DNA from: Lachnospiraceae bacterium | Lineage (GTDB): Bacteria > Bacillota > Clostridia > Lachnospirales > Lachnospiraceae | Direction of reading: 5' to 3' | DNA: 64,000 bases | Assembly (NCBI GenBank): GCA_910575035.1 | Contig: CAJTDL010000005.1 | Location: 1-64,000 of the forward strand | Part shown: in pieces, positions 48,377-56,568 of the stretch | Layout: each line of letters begins with the position of its first letter | How positions within the stretch are numbered: position 1 is the first letter of the stretch | Translations under genes and position numbers: made by a program | The notes under the pieces: model-generated | Told to the model about the DNA's origin: nothing | Databases searched by the model: none | Seen by the model: the letters and a program-made list of their open reading frames with translations, nothing else

Positions 48377-48764
48377 GCAGATCATACAGTTCCTCGTATG
48401 TAAGCCACTGAACAAAATGATTTTGCATATGATAATCAATGCTGCTGCGATTAAGATGGAACTGGCCCTCTCCTTCATTGCCTTTGTGCTGCTTGTCCGA
48501 GTACCCGAAGCAAGACAGAATCTCATTGGAGTGCATCTTGAAAATGGCAATTCGATCTGCAAAGAACAGACCATAGTAGAGAACATCAAACTCTAAGCGC
48601 TTTACCTGTTGAATATTACAATCGAAATCGTAATTGTATATATCAGTGCTATTCAGCGCACGATTTCCGAGATTTGCTTTTTTGCACTGTTCAATGGAAT
48701 TGAAGCGGCTGATAATAGCTTCGTTTGCCTTCATGACGGTGGAGAATTTGATTTCATTTGTCAT
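48363..48764 (-). CDS. candidate type II restriction endonuclease
   Basis: The 133-residue protein from ATG 48764 (MTNEIKFSTVMKANEAIISR; FDVLYYGLFFADRIAIFKMH; GYSDKQHKGNEGEGQFHLNR; HFVQWLTYEELYDLLSAL) has no recognised fold. Its position argues for an endonuclease: convergent with a DNA methyltransferase and overlapping by 11 bp the end of a controller-protein-like ORF, the normal C-R arrangement of type II systems. F-D-V, E-x-Q-F and K residues could form a PD-(D/E)xK-like site, but this is speculation. Upstream ATGs in the longer frame are in foreign sequence. Confidence 0.5.
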   Translation of the reverse strand: MTNEIKFSTVMKANEAIISRFNSIEQCKKANLGNRALNSTDIYNYDFDCNIQQVKRLEFDVLYYGLFFADRIAIFKMHSNEILSCFGYSDKQHKGNEGEGQFHLNRSSIDYHMQNHFVQWLTYEELYDLLSAL

Positions 48765-49053
48765 TTTCTGTACCCTTCCTATTTTCGAGAAGAAGCTTGT
48801 ATGCTTCAATGTTAAGTGCATCAGCGATGCGCTGTATGTTTTCAAGAGATATGCTGCGGCGGCAGAAGATGGTAAGCTGCTCGTCGTTCTTCTTTGCCAG
48901 TTCTTCCCCCCAGACAATCACGGTTCCGCTGGTGGGAGTGTCCAGCCTGCCCATCATGTGAAGCAGGGTAGACTTTCCGCTGCCGGGTTCCCACAACGGC
49001 TCTAAAAGAGCTAAATACTTTGCCTTTTGTGTATTGATAACCACATTCTTCAT
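48754..49053 (-). pseudogene. chimera: ABC ATPase fragment fused to a controller-protein C-terminus
   Basis: The 99-residue frame has three parts. Residues 1-23 (MKNVVINTQKAKYLALLEPL) are of unknown origin and include a frameshifted Walker A approach. Residues 24-66 (GSGKSTLLHMMGRLDTPTSG, then KKNDEQLTIFCRR) are the first part of the ABC ATPase at 38510. Residues 67-99 (SISLENIQRIADALNIEAYK, then LLLENRKG) are the C-terminal end of an XRE-type controller protein. The HTH recognition half of the controller is gone. The frame is open, so a fusion product is possible, but both functions should be lost. Confidence 0.65.
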
Positions 49054-49170
49054 TTAATTACCATTTTTTAACGTATTATATCCTTTTTGTTGCATTTCAG
49101 AGCTTATTTTTTCAAAGCAATCTTTATGTTTCAATTCTTTTTCTGTTAATTTTCTTTTATCATTATCCAT
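49054..49170 (-). pseudogene. short ORF, N-terminal remnant
   Basis: ATG 49170, with a GGAGGAATTAT-like site, encodes 38 residues (DNDKRKLTEKELKHKDCFEK, then ISSEMQQKGYNTLKNGN). The stop directly abuts the start of the chimeric ORF. The composition resembles the soluble N-terminus of DUF3267-type membrane proteins that accompany such permeases, but this is tentative. Confidence 0.35.
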
Positions 49171-49196
49171 AGATAATTCCTCCAAATTTTATACGG

Positions 49197-51569
49197 TTAT
49201 TCCATCGCCCGCATTTGTTCAATCAGGGATTGCTTTTTCTGCCTGCGAATTGTCCATACAGACAAGACCAGCTCCATTCCCAACAATACCAGAATGAACA
49301 GGCTCATTTCCAAAACCGGGAATTGATAAGGCACTATATTTCCGCCAAAAGCACCTATGCTCATTTTTCTGCAAGCAAAGATGGAAGCGGGAAGCCCAAT
49401 GATTAGCGTCGCCAATGCTGCAAAGAGCGCATAGCACAGCCCCTCGCAGATGTTCATTTTACATAGCTGTTTTTGTGTCAGGCCAATGGAGCGCAGAATA
49501 CTGTTTTCCCGCTTTCGGGCTATCTGGTTAGAGAAGGTCGTATTGATAAGGTTAATAACGCCAAAGAGGAACACCATCCATGAAAGTGCCTCCATACTGC
49601 CAAACACAATAGAATTTGACATTTTTTCAAATCCAATCGCTGTATTGATTTCGTCTAAGGCAATATTACTATGGCTGGCTACAATATTTTTCAATTCAGA
49701 CTCTACATGGCCCGCTTTTTTCGGATCGCTTACAATGCTCCATGAATAATCAAACGAAGTTATTTCTGGATGCAATTCATGGAATAATGCTTCTGGTGCA
49801 AATTCAAGTGGACTGTCAATGTGGCGTGCTCCATGTCCATCGGCTGGCATGCTGCCGTTGTCAAACACTCCAGATATAGTAACAGGAAGGGTTGATTTCC
49901 CGGAGATAAGTTCAACTGTTTCTCCTACTCCTATATTATTACTGTTACTTGTATGCAGATCAATTATGATGCTGCGTGCATCCAGTGGCATAGTTCCCTC
50001 TATCAATGCAGCTTCAACCGCAGAATAATTTTGTTCAGTCAGTATATCACACATACCACCGCCCTCAATTCTGTTGGCACGATAATTTATATGAAGGCTT
50101 TGCCTTTTTGCAATCACATCGGTTACACCATCAATGGACAAAATTTCCTGCTTTAGTTCTCCATTTAGTGGATTTCCCGCCGCCATAACTTCTTGTTCTG
50201 TCAACTCAGAATGCAAATAAATTTTATAGTCACCGTCCGGGAAAAACTGTCTTGCAAGCGCCTCTGGTGAGCGCAACAAAACGAGGGAGGATACCACAAG
50301 CAGAATAATTCCGCCTAAGCTCAATGACGCAATAATACTGATTGTCTTTTTGCGGTCACGCTTAAAATTTGCAATTCCCATTGAAGCAGGATTGAGCTTG
50401 ATTTTCTTTTTCCGGCTGCGGATGTCCTTTTGCGCCGGGGTAAAATGGACGGCTTCAATCGGGGGAATCCCTGCCGCGATTTTCACCGGCTTACGGATGG
50501 AAACAGATACCATGATCCAACTGCTTATGAGCGTCAAAATAACCGTTGCCACATAAGAAATAGCGTTAAAGCCTTTGGAAAACAGGAAAAATCCGCCGCA
50601 TACGCCCAGCGCTGTGCCAATCAGAATCCCGATGCTGCCGAGTTTGTGTCCCTCCTGTTTTACAATCCGCTTGATTTGTTTTGGCGTCGCGCCAATCGTC
50701 CGAAGCTGTCCGTAGCTCTGGATTTTGTCATTGATGGAGATACGGAAGATACTCTGGATCACAATGTAGCCGCCGATTAGGGCAATGGCAGTCACGCCAG
50801 CCATCAGTGCAAAATCAAAGGATTTAGAAGTATAAACAAAATACCTGCTGTTCATTTTGGGCATAGGAAGCTGATATTCCTCCGCAATCTCTCTGCAAAA
50901 AGAGTTCATCTGTTCTTCGCCCAACTGCTCACCATTTTTGAAATGGACATAGGCACGATACCCAGCCGGGTCAAACCCATTCCATTCTGTCAGGGCAGCT
51001 TTGGATAGAATGATGGCACAGGTATTCGCTCCTTTTTCATTTACGCTGTCCAAAATGCCGCTAACAATATAACCGCCATGAAAGCTCTCTGTATCTAAGA
51101 TCACAGTGTCCCCAATCCTGGCATTGTTTCCATAGGTGGAAAGAAAATATTCGCTTACGGCAACTTCATTTGCTTTTTCAGGAACCCGGCCCTCTAATAA
51201 CTCCATCTGAGCCTTGGTAATCTCCATCATTTGCGCATCACAATACACATAGGACGCATGATAGCCCCGTTCCGAAAGCTCCTCGCCGAGCACATAGTAT
51301 CCACCCACGCGCCCGAACTCCGGCAGTCCTTTCAGGGTTTCAATGTCATTTTCTTCTACGCCCATCCAAACCGCCTCATAAGTATCGACAACCTGATTGC
51401 GCTGCATTTGTGCCAGGGAGGCAGACACAATTCCGGTAAAGCAGATCAGAAACGCCGCCAGCGCAACGGCGATCACCACCATCAGATTCCGGCGCTTCTC
51501 GCTTTGTAAACTTTTCTTTGCCAGCTTCTTTGTAATGGCGCTGGTATCATTCTCAAAAGGCCATGTCAT
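49197..51569 (-). CDS. FtsX-type ABC permease
   Basis: The 790-residue permease starts MTWPFENDTSAITKKLAKKS, has a first helix (VVIAVALAAFLICFTGIVSA), outer domains, core repeats LRTIGATPKQIKRIVKQEGH and ILRSIGLTQKQLCKMNICEG, and ends TIRRQKKQSLIEQMRAME. Its start overlaps the end of an ATPase fragment (ATGA), so the intact ancestor was a coupled ATPase-permease pair. The permease frame is complete. About 250 bp of this gene recur as the scrap at 35717-35907. Confidence 0.85.
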   Translation of the reverse strand: MTWPFENDTSAITKKLAKKSLQSEKRRNLMVVIAVALAAFLICFTGIVSASLAQMQRNQVVDTYEAVWMGVEENDIETLKGLPEFGRVGGYYVLGEELSERGYHASYVYCDAQMMEITKAQMELLEGRVPEKANEVAVSEYFLSTYGNNARIGDTVILDTESFHGGYIVSGILDSVNEKGANTCAIILSKAALTEWNGFDPAGYRAYVHFKNGEQLGEEQMNSFCREIAEEYQLPMPKMNSRYFVYTSKSFDFALMAGVTAIALIGGYIVIQSIFRISINDKIQSYGQLRTIGATPKQIKRIVKQEGHKLGSIGILIGTALGVCGGFFLFSKGFNAISYVATVILTLISSWIMVSVSIRKPVKIAAGIPPIEAVHFTPAQKDIRSRKKKIKLNPASMGIANFKRDRKKTISIIASLSLGGIILLVVSSLVLLRSPEALARQFFPDGDYKIYLHSELTEQEVMAAGNPLNGELKQEILSIDGVTDVIAKRQSLHINYRANRIEGGGMCDILTEQNYSAVEAALIEGTMPLDARSIIIDLHTSNSNNIGVGETVELISGKSTLPVTISGVFDNGSMPADGHGARHIDSPLEFAPEALFHELHPEITSFDYSWSIVSDPKKAGHVESELKNIVASHSNIALDEINTAIGFEKMSNSIVFGSMEALSWMVFLFGVINLINTTFSNQIARKRENSILRSIGLTQKQLCKMNICEGLCYALFAALATLIIGLPASIFACRKMSIGAFGGNIVPYQFPVLEMSLFILVLLGMELVLSVWTIRRQKKQSLIEQMRAME

Positions 51570-51850
51570 AGCCTGCCACCTCCTTTCCCCACAATCTTGC
51601 CGTCCTCAATGCGGACAATCCGATCTGCAAGGCGGGCAATGTCGTTGTTGTGGGTAATCATCACGACAGTTTGCCGGAACCCCGCACTGGTGCGCTTGAT
51701 AAGCCCCAGCACCTCGGCGCTGGTCTTGCTGTCAAGGCTGCTGGTCGGCTCGTTGGCCAGCACGATAGCCGGTTTGGTAATCAGGGCGCGGGTGATGTTC
51801 GGCTCTGTGCCGTAATACTGTTTCAGGTCAATCGTCTGTAAAATGCCCAT
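51566..51850 (-). pseudogene. ABC ATPase with core deleted
   Basis: From ATG 51850 the 94-residue frame reads MGILQTIDLKQYYGTEPNIT, then jumps straight to RALITKPAIVLANEPTSSLD and the C-terminal part. Compared with the ATPase at 38510, the stretch from ALDGVNF to VAIA is gone, removing Walker A, Q-loop and signature. The cut joins two copies of a short GCGCGGG-type motif (RAL/RAL), which points to deletion between short repeats. Reading frame and coupling to the permease are kept. Confidence 0.8.
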
Positions 51851-51892
51851 ACTCAAAACTCCTTTCAAAGCTTTCTGCCTGTTGATAAGGGT

Positions 51893-51978
51893 ATTGTAAA
51901 ATCCAAATGTCCGCGAAATGTTACAGTGGCCAAAAAATTTCATTGAAAATTAGGGTGAAATGTTACAATGCTCGGACA
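51893..51978 (-). promoter_or_regulatory. two-box ABC promoter, copy G
   Basis: On the minus strand, TGTAACATTT at 51967-51958 and 51925-51916 are 42 bp apart. The nearer box is 17 bp upstream of TACAAT (51898-51893). Confidence 0.7.
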
Positions 51979-51990
51979 TTTCAAAAAAAC

Positions 51991-52090
51991 TTACGGCGGG
52001 CAGCCGGAAATAGCCGTCCGCCGCCATTTTCAGATTGCTTACCGGCGTTTTCACCTGCATGATCTGATCCACGATCACAAAGGGCTTTCT
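51991..52090 (-). pseudogene. mosaic scrap of sensor kinase and response regulator
   Basis: After the CGGCGG/CCGCCG hairpin (51993-52023), about 36 bp match the kinase H-box region (14160-14195, encoding VSNLKMA), then about 14 bp match 14262-14275, then about 20 bp match the regulator at 14966-14987 (GATCACAAAGGGCTTT). The pieces keep the original order and strand, with everything between them removed. This is what remains of a complete two-component pair upstream of the ABC operon. Confidence 0.6.
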
Positions 52091-52163
52091 GAAAAAATTC
52101 ATTGAGGATTTCCTGAATGGTTCCTCCTTTTCGGTTATTGGAAACGCATAAGGAGGGTGGAAA

Positions 52164-52649
52164 ATGGATACAAAATGGATTTTAAAGTACCTGGCCGATT
52201 TAAGCGAACATAATAACCGGGAATGGTATCACGCCCACAAAGCAGAAAACAAAGAAGCAAACGCACAGTTCGAGGAACTAATTCAGACGCTCATTCTGCG
52301 TATTGGAGAATTTGACACAAGCATTCTGCATAATCAGCCCAAAGAGCTTACCTTCAAACTGGTGAGGGATACCCGATTCAGTCATGATAAGTCTCCGTAC
52401 AATCCTTTATTCCGCGCACATATCGCCTCAAAAGGCAAACTGCCTGTTCCGGTCGGATATTATCTGATGATCAAACCGGTCGGACAGTCCTTCCTCGGCG
52501 GCGGGTTGTTTGCAGATATGTTTAAGGATGCGACTGCAATGGTCCGCGACTATATAACTGAATACGGTGAGGAGTTTGAAGAGATTATTCATGCGCCGGA
52601 ATTTCACAAGTATAGAAAAGAAACAAATCAATTATGCCATTGTGGTTGA
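52164..52649 (+). pseudogene. DUF2461 family protein, C-terminally truncated
   Basis: ATG 52164, with AGGAGGGTGG upstream, encodes the N-terminal part of the DUF2461 family (WILKYLADLSEHNNREWYHA; ELTFKLVRDTRFSHDKSPYN; VGYYLMIKPVGQSFLGGGLF). After about residue 150 (EFHKYRKE) it runs into acetyltransferase sequence in the wrong frame and stops. Around 70 residues are missing. The function of the family is unknown. Confidence 0.75.
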
Positions 52650-52974
52650 TGGACAGGCTGTTGGCAGTATAGGAATATTTGTAAAAAACGATGTATATGA
52701 AAAATCTGCGGAGCTTGGTTATTGGCTTTCGGAGGATTATTGGCGTAAAGGTATCATGTCAAAGGCGGTTCAGATAATTTGTAAACAAGCGTTTGAAAGA
52801 TTTGATATTATCCGTATATTTGCCGAGCCATTTGCTGATAATGCAGGTTCAAGGAGGGTATTGGAAAAAGCGGGGTTTACCTGTGAAGGCACAATGCGGA
52901 ACGGTGTTTACAAAAATGGAGAAATTCATTCATACTGTATGTATTCTATTTTGCGGGAGGAATTTACTGTCTGA
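52620..52974 (+). pseudogene. GNAT acetyltransferase, N-terminally truncated
   Basis: The frame carries INYAIVVDGQAVGSIGIFVK, AELGYWLSEDYWRKGIMSKA and FADNAGSRRVLEKAGFTCEG, the acetyl-CoA-binding core of RimJ/RimL-type N-acetyltransferases, ending EIHSYCMYSILREEF. The first 40-50 residues were replaced by the DUF2461 gene; the join is around 52615-52630. No proper start codon remains. Confidence 0.75.
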
Positions 52975-52975
52975 T

Positions 52976-53529
52976 ATGGGAAAAAAGGAGCAAAAACAAA
53001 AGAAACAATCCGTCGGCAGGCATACCGGTTATTTGCAGAAAAAGGTTTCAAATCAGTAACAATGACTGATATTTGTGAAAAAACAGGGTTAAGCAGAGGT
53101 GGGCTTTATAGATATTACTCTGGGACGGAACAGATTTTTTCGGAAATTCTTTCAGAGGAATATGTGATAGCAGACCGTATTGAAAAAAAGGAAAAGGCAA
53201 GCACAATATTAGAAGATATGCTTGAGGCAATAAAGGCTGAAATTATGGATAAGGAGTTATCTTTAAGCCTTGCGATTTATGAATATGCTAATCTTGGAAA
53301 TGAGGATTTTTTTGCCAATATCAATGAAAGAGCCAAAAAACGATGGATGAGCCTGTTGGAGTATGGGATAGAAACAAAAGAGTTTAAGGCAGTTGATACA
53401 GAACAGATTTCTGATTTGATTTTGTATTATTATCAGGGTCTGAGAATGTGGTCGAGAGTTATTTTGTTTGACGGGCAAGTAGCGGAGCATTATGTAAAAA
53501 CTGTGAAACAACTACTGTTAAAGGAATAA
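52976..53529 (+). pseudogene. TetR family regulator with frameshift near the start
   Basis: The natural start is ATG 52976 (GGGAGG upstream), 2 bp after the acetyltransferase stop. In the six-A run at 52981-52986 one A appears missing; after it the correct frame gives TKETIRRQAYRLFAEKGFKS, then VTMTDICEKTGLSRGGLYRY, a TetR helix-turn-helix, and a helical ligand domain to 53529. The open frame begins only at ATG 53062, inside the HTH. The shift may be real or a homopolymer sequencing error. The ligand is unknown. Confidence 0.75.
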
Positions 53530-53950
53530 AATCATAAATGTTTCAAACTGTCTCATGAATGAACCTAGATAAGGATAAAACTCAAAAATTTTGTTAAAGA
53601 CAGCAGGCACAGAAATGATTTGAAATACTCGTAGAGGGCATGAAACAGACACAGGGCATAACGGAATGCTTAAAGGAAGAAAATGCCTTAGGATGGACAG
53701 GGCAGATGGGGAACATAAGGGCTTGCGCAAGGGAGATTATAAACAAGGAAATCATATACGCATAAAAAGTCATAATCAGAGGGTAGGGACAAAATCTCTT
53801 ATCCTCTTGTTTTTGGTTTTCTCAAATTGTGAAAGCATTGATAATACCAACGGAACAGTATTTTTTGTCTTTCGGATGTACGACGGCTTTTTCTTTTGCC
53901 GTCGTGCGGCAGATTAGTCAGTATTCGCTTTTCATTAATGATGTGCTTTT
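53530..53950. other. intergenic region
   Basis: About 420 bp without a convincing gene; the frame at 53666-53917 has no family features. ACGACGGC (53880-53887) and GCCGTCGT form a short hairpin near 53880-53904. The sequence ahead of the ApbE remnant lacks a clear start. Confidence 0.45.
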
Positions 53951-54505
53951 TTGCGACATTTCACTTTTGCCGCAATTTTTAAGAAATATATGACGGTGAC
54001 TGCCTATGGAGAACGTGCAGAAGAAGCGGTGAAGGAAGCAGAAGAAGAGCTCCTGCGGTTGGATGCGCTTCTGTCAACGGGAGAGGAGTCGAGCGAGGTG
54101 GCAAAGCTCAACCAAACGGGGAAAGGCGTATTGTCAGAGGATGCAGGCTTTTTGCTGGAGCGTTCCCTGGAATTTTACCAGGATACAGAAGGTGCTTTTG
54201 ATGTGGCCATTTATCCGCTCATGCAGGCATGGGGGGTTCCCAGCGGCGATTACCAGGTGCCAGGGGAAAGAGAATTGGCGCGTCTGTTAGAGTTAGCAGA
54301 TCCGTCTCAGATTTTATATAATGGAGGGAGCGGGGAGGACGCTTCCTTTTTAAGCCATGCCAAAGGCGTGATCGGCCGGATCCTCGCAGCGCAAAGCCTG
54401 GAGGTTGATACCATGTTAACCATTTGCGCCACTGTTGGTTCCTATGCAGAAGCGATATATGTAAAGCTATTTAAAATCATTCCTGCATGCGTTCTCCAGA
54501 TGTAA
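53951..54505 (+). pseudogene. FAD:protein FMN transferase (ApbE), internally deleted
   Basis: ApbE attaches FMN covalently to flavoproteins outside the membrane. The frame has the N-terminal pattern (KKYMTVTAYGERAEEAVKEA; DALLSTGEESSEVAKLNQTG; SLEFYQDTEGAFDVAIYPLM), but after VIGRILAAQSLEV it departs from the family; the central GDDAGGN-like and metal-binding Asp motifs are missing and the last 30 residues look foreign. There is no signal peptide or clear ribosome binding site at 53951, so both ends are damaged. Confidence 0.65.
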
Positions 54506-54671
54506 CAAGGGAATTGCTGTTATCTTATTTTGGTTTTAATCTGCAGGATAAACACATAAACTACACATAACCCACACTTAATTCCCAAAAAGTTTTGTTA
54601 AGCTGTAATTGTTCTAATATTTAAGAACGATTTTTATACAGCATATTTCAGAGAAAGGATAGTGCATAGTT

Positions 54672-55535
54672 ATGAAAAAACAACAAATTACAATTCTATT
54701 TGGGATATTTTCTTTAAGCCTTATTGCAGGATGCAGCAGTTTTCAACAGACTTCCGCCCTGGCCTCTTACGCTGAAACCACAAATGTCGTATACGACACA
54801 AACCCAGCCGTATCCACCTCTTTTGCAAATGAAGAATGTGATCCACACACCACCGTATACCATGATGACGGGCAGCTAGAACCTGAGCCAGACAAGCAAA
54901 CGCTTTTTAAAATTTATGAGCCCTATGGCATGTTTTATGACGCTGCAAAAGACCAGCTTTTTTACAATGGGAAATTAGTACGCTGGTTTGAGGATTATTA
55001 TCCTGTAGGAGATAAGCAGGAGGGCGCCACAGCGGGAACAGATTTCTTCTGTGAAAAAGGCATAGTGGACGTCTATGCAACCCGTGACCTTACAAATCTC
55101 CCACAAAATCCAGATGGCAGCTACGACCCCAGCGGAATCCTGACAGGCCTCAAAGAGTCCTCCCAAGAGGACTTTGATTCCCGTGACATTGAAGCTATAA
55201 TGAACCCGCCCATATCCGAAGCCACTGCAATAGAAGGTGGCGAGGTTTCCGCTGAGGACCTCCAAAATATGGCAGAAGAATACCGCCCTTATGGAGTTAC
55301 CTATGATCCAAACACAGGGCAATGGTATTTCAACAATGAAAAAGTAGCCCATCTGCTGGATATCCTCACATCAAACGGAGAATCCCCAACCAGCGGGAAC
55401 TTCCATGGCTCCATGCGTACATTTAACAGTGATAACGGCACCCTCCATATCCGCACCGTCCGAGATTTTGCCCATCCAAACCAAGAAGGAAACGGCACCC
55501 TAACAGGAATTGAAACCTACACCCCTGAAAAATAA
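54672..55535 (+). CDS. lipoprotein with duplicated domain
   Basis: The 287-residue protein has a lipoprotein signal (ITILFGIFSLSLIAGCSS, Cys about 21). The mature part contains two related units: IYEPYGMFYDAAKDQLFYNG with DVYATRDLTNLPQNPDGSYD and SGILTGL, and YRPYGVTYDPNTGQWYFNNE with HIRTVRDFAHPNQEGNG and TLTGIE. Similar units occur at the C-terminus of BlaR1/M56-type membrane proteins in Lachnospiraceae, so an extracellular sensing or binding role is possible. ATG 54672 follows AGAAAGGAT. The gene is intact and marks the end of the decayed region. Confidence 0.7.
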   Translation: MKKQQITILFGIFSLSLIAGCSSFQQTSALASYAETTNVVYDTNPAVSTSFANEECDPHTTVYHDDGQLEPEPDKQTLFKIYEPYGMFYDAAKDQLFYNGKLVRWFEDYYPVGDKQEGATAGTDFFCEKGIVDVYATRDLTNLPQNPDGSYDPSGILTGLKESSQEDFDSRDIEAIMNPPISEATAIEGGEVSAEDLQNMAEEYRPYGVTYDPNTGQWYFNNEKVAHLLDILTSNGESPTSGNFHGSMRTFNSDNGTLHIRTVRDFAHPNQEGNGTLTGIETYTPEK

Positions 55536-55858
55536 TATAAACTTATCGCCATCCAATACCAGCCATATGCGGAAGGTTTTCCCTGCTGCTGTGACTTCGG
55601 AGAAAAGCCAGAAGTTCTTAAAACCTTGGCCCAGAAAGTTTAGAACTTCCAGCATTCCGGAGACCGGAACCGCAGCAGGGAAAACCTTCCGCATATGGCG
55701 TCCAGATTGCCAAGTCCACTCAATTCTCACCCATTTTCTTCCAATATAAGAATATTTATGAAATTTTAACAAATTTTTAGTATACATTAACTTTTTTATG
55801 TGCTAAAATAAAACGTAAAACTTTTTCCTTTGCTTTGAGAGAGTGAAAGGAACATAAT
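55536..55858. other. intergenic region with long palindrome
   Basis: This stretch of 320 bp contains the palindrome at 55563-55698, then an AT-rich leader with a likely promoter for radC near 55770-55810 and a GAAAGGAAC ribosome binding site before 55859. No gene. Confidence 0.5.
55563..55698. repeat. 136-bp palindromic element with 27-bp perfect arms
   Basis: The 27 bases at 55563-55589 (starting CCATATGCGGAAGG) are the exact reverse complement of 55672-55698. Inside, AGAAGTTCT and AGAACTTC near 55610 and 55642 form a second nested stem. Short frames on both strands encode the same HMRKVFPAAV peptide, which only reflects the symmetry. It could be a MITE-like repeat or a strong bidirectional terminator. 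Confidence 0.75.
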
Positions 55859-56551
55859 ATGAACACACATATAACCATGAAAGAATTACCCGAATCTGAG
55901 CAGCCCATAGAAAAATGTACCCGCTACGGCGCGCAGGCGCTTTCCGATGCAGAGCTCCTTGCTGTCATCCTCCGAAGCGGCACCAAAGACATTACTGCAT
56001 TACAGCTTGCCCAGCTCTTCCTCTCTAAACGGGACAAGAACCTCCTGAACCTGTTCAGCATGCCCTCTGAGGAAATGCGGCACATCCCTGGGATTGGCCA
56101 GGTCAAGGCCGCCCAACTCAAATGCATTGCTGAGCTTGCCAGCCGCATTGCAAAGGCCAGCCGCTTCCGGAATGTGAAGCTGAATGAACCAGGCAGCATT
56201 GCCGCCTACTATATGGAAACGCTGCGCCACCAGCCCAAGGAACAGCTCTTATTAGCTATGTTTGACTCCAAGAGCGTCCTCTTAGGCGACGCTGTCATTT
56301 CCATTGGCACTGTTAACTGTTCGCTGGTATCTCCCAGGGAAATATTTTTAAAAGCCCTGGAATACCAAGCCGTGCACATCGTGCTCCTTCACAACCACCC
56401 CAGCGGCGACCCCTCCCCCAGCGAGGCGGACAGCCAGGTGACACGGCGGGTGATGGAATGTGGCGCTATGATTGGGATTGCCTTAGCAGATCATATTATC
56501 ATTGGGGACAACCGGTATATGAGCTTTAGAGAAAATGGCCTTTTAGGCTGA
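55859..56551 (+). CDS. radC: RadC family JAB-domain protein
   Basis: The 230-residue protein has an N-terminal helix-hairpin-helix part (RYGAQALSDAELLAVILRSG; IPGIGQVKAAQLKCIAELA) and a C-terminal JAB/MPN domain with the metal motif LLHNHPSGDPSPSEAD. The cellular role of RadC is not settled; early claims of a DNA-repair function have not held up. It starts the conserved chromosomal block with mreB 18 bp downstream. ATG 55859 follows GAAAGGAAC. Confidence 0.92.
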   Translation: MNTHITMKELPESEQPIEKCTRYGAQALSDAELLAVILRSGTKDITALQLAQLFLSKRDKNLLNLFSMPSEEMRHIPGIGQVKAAQLKCIAELASRIAKASRFRNVKLNEPGSIAAYYMETLRHQPKEQLLLAMFDSKSVLLGDAVISIGTVNCSLVSPREIFLKALEYQAVHIVLLHNHPSGDPSPSEADSQVTRRVMECGAMIGIALADHIIIGDNRYMSFRENGLLG

Positions 56552-56568
56552 GGAAAGGAACGTAAATT

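Noticed and set aside
53666-53917. 83-codon plus-strand ORF between the TetR and ApbE genes
   Set aside because: No ribosome binding site and no domain; the hydrophobic tail is a translation of an AT-rich stretch and a hairpin.
55500-55787. Overlapping ORFs on both strands encoding the same peptide
   Set aside because: The identity results from the palindrome 55563-55698 and is not evidence of coding.
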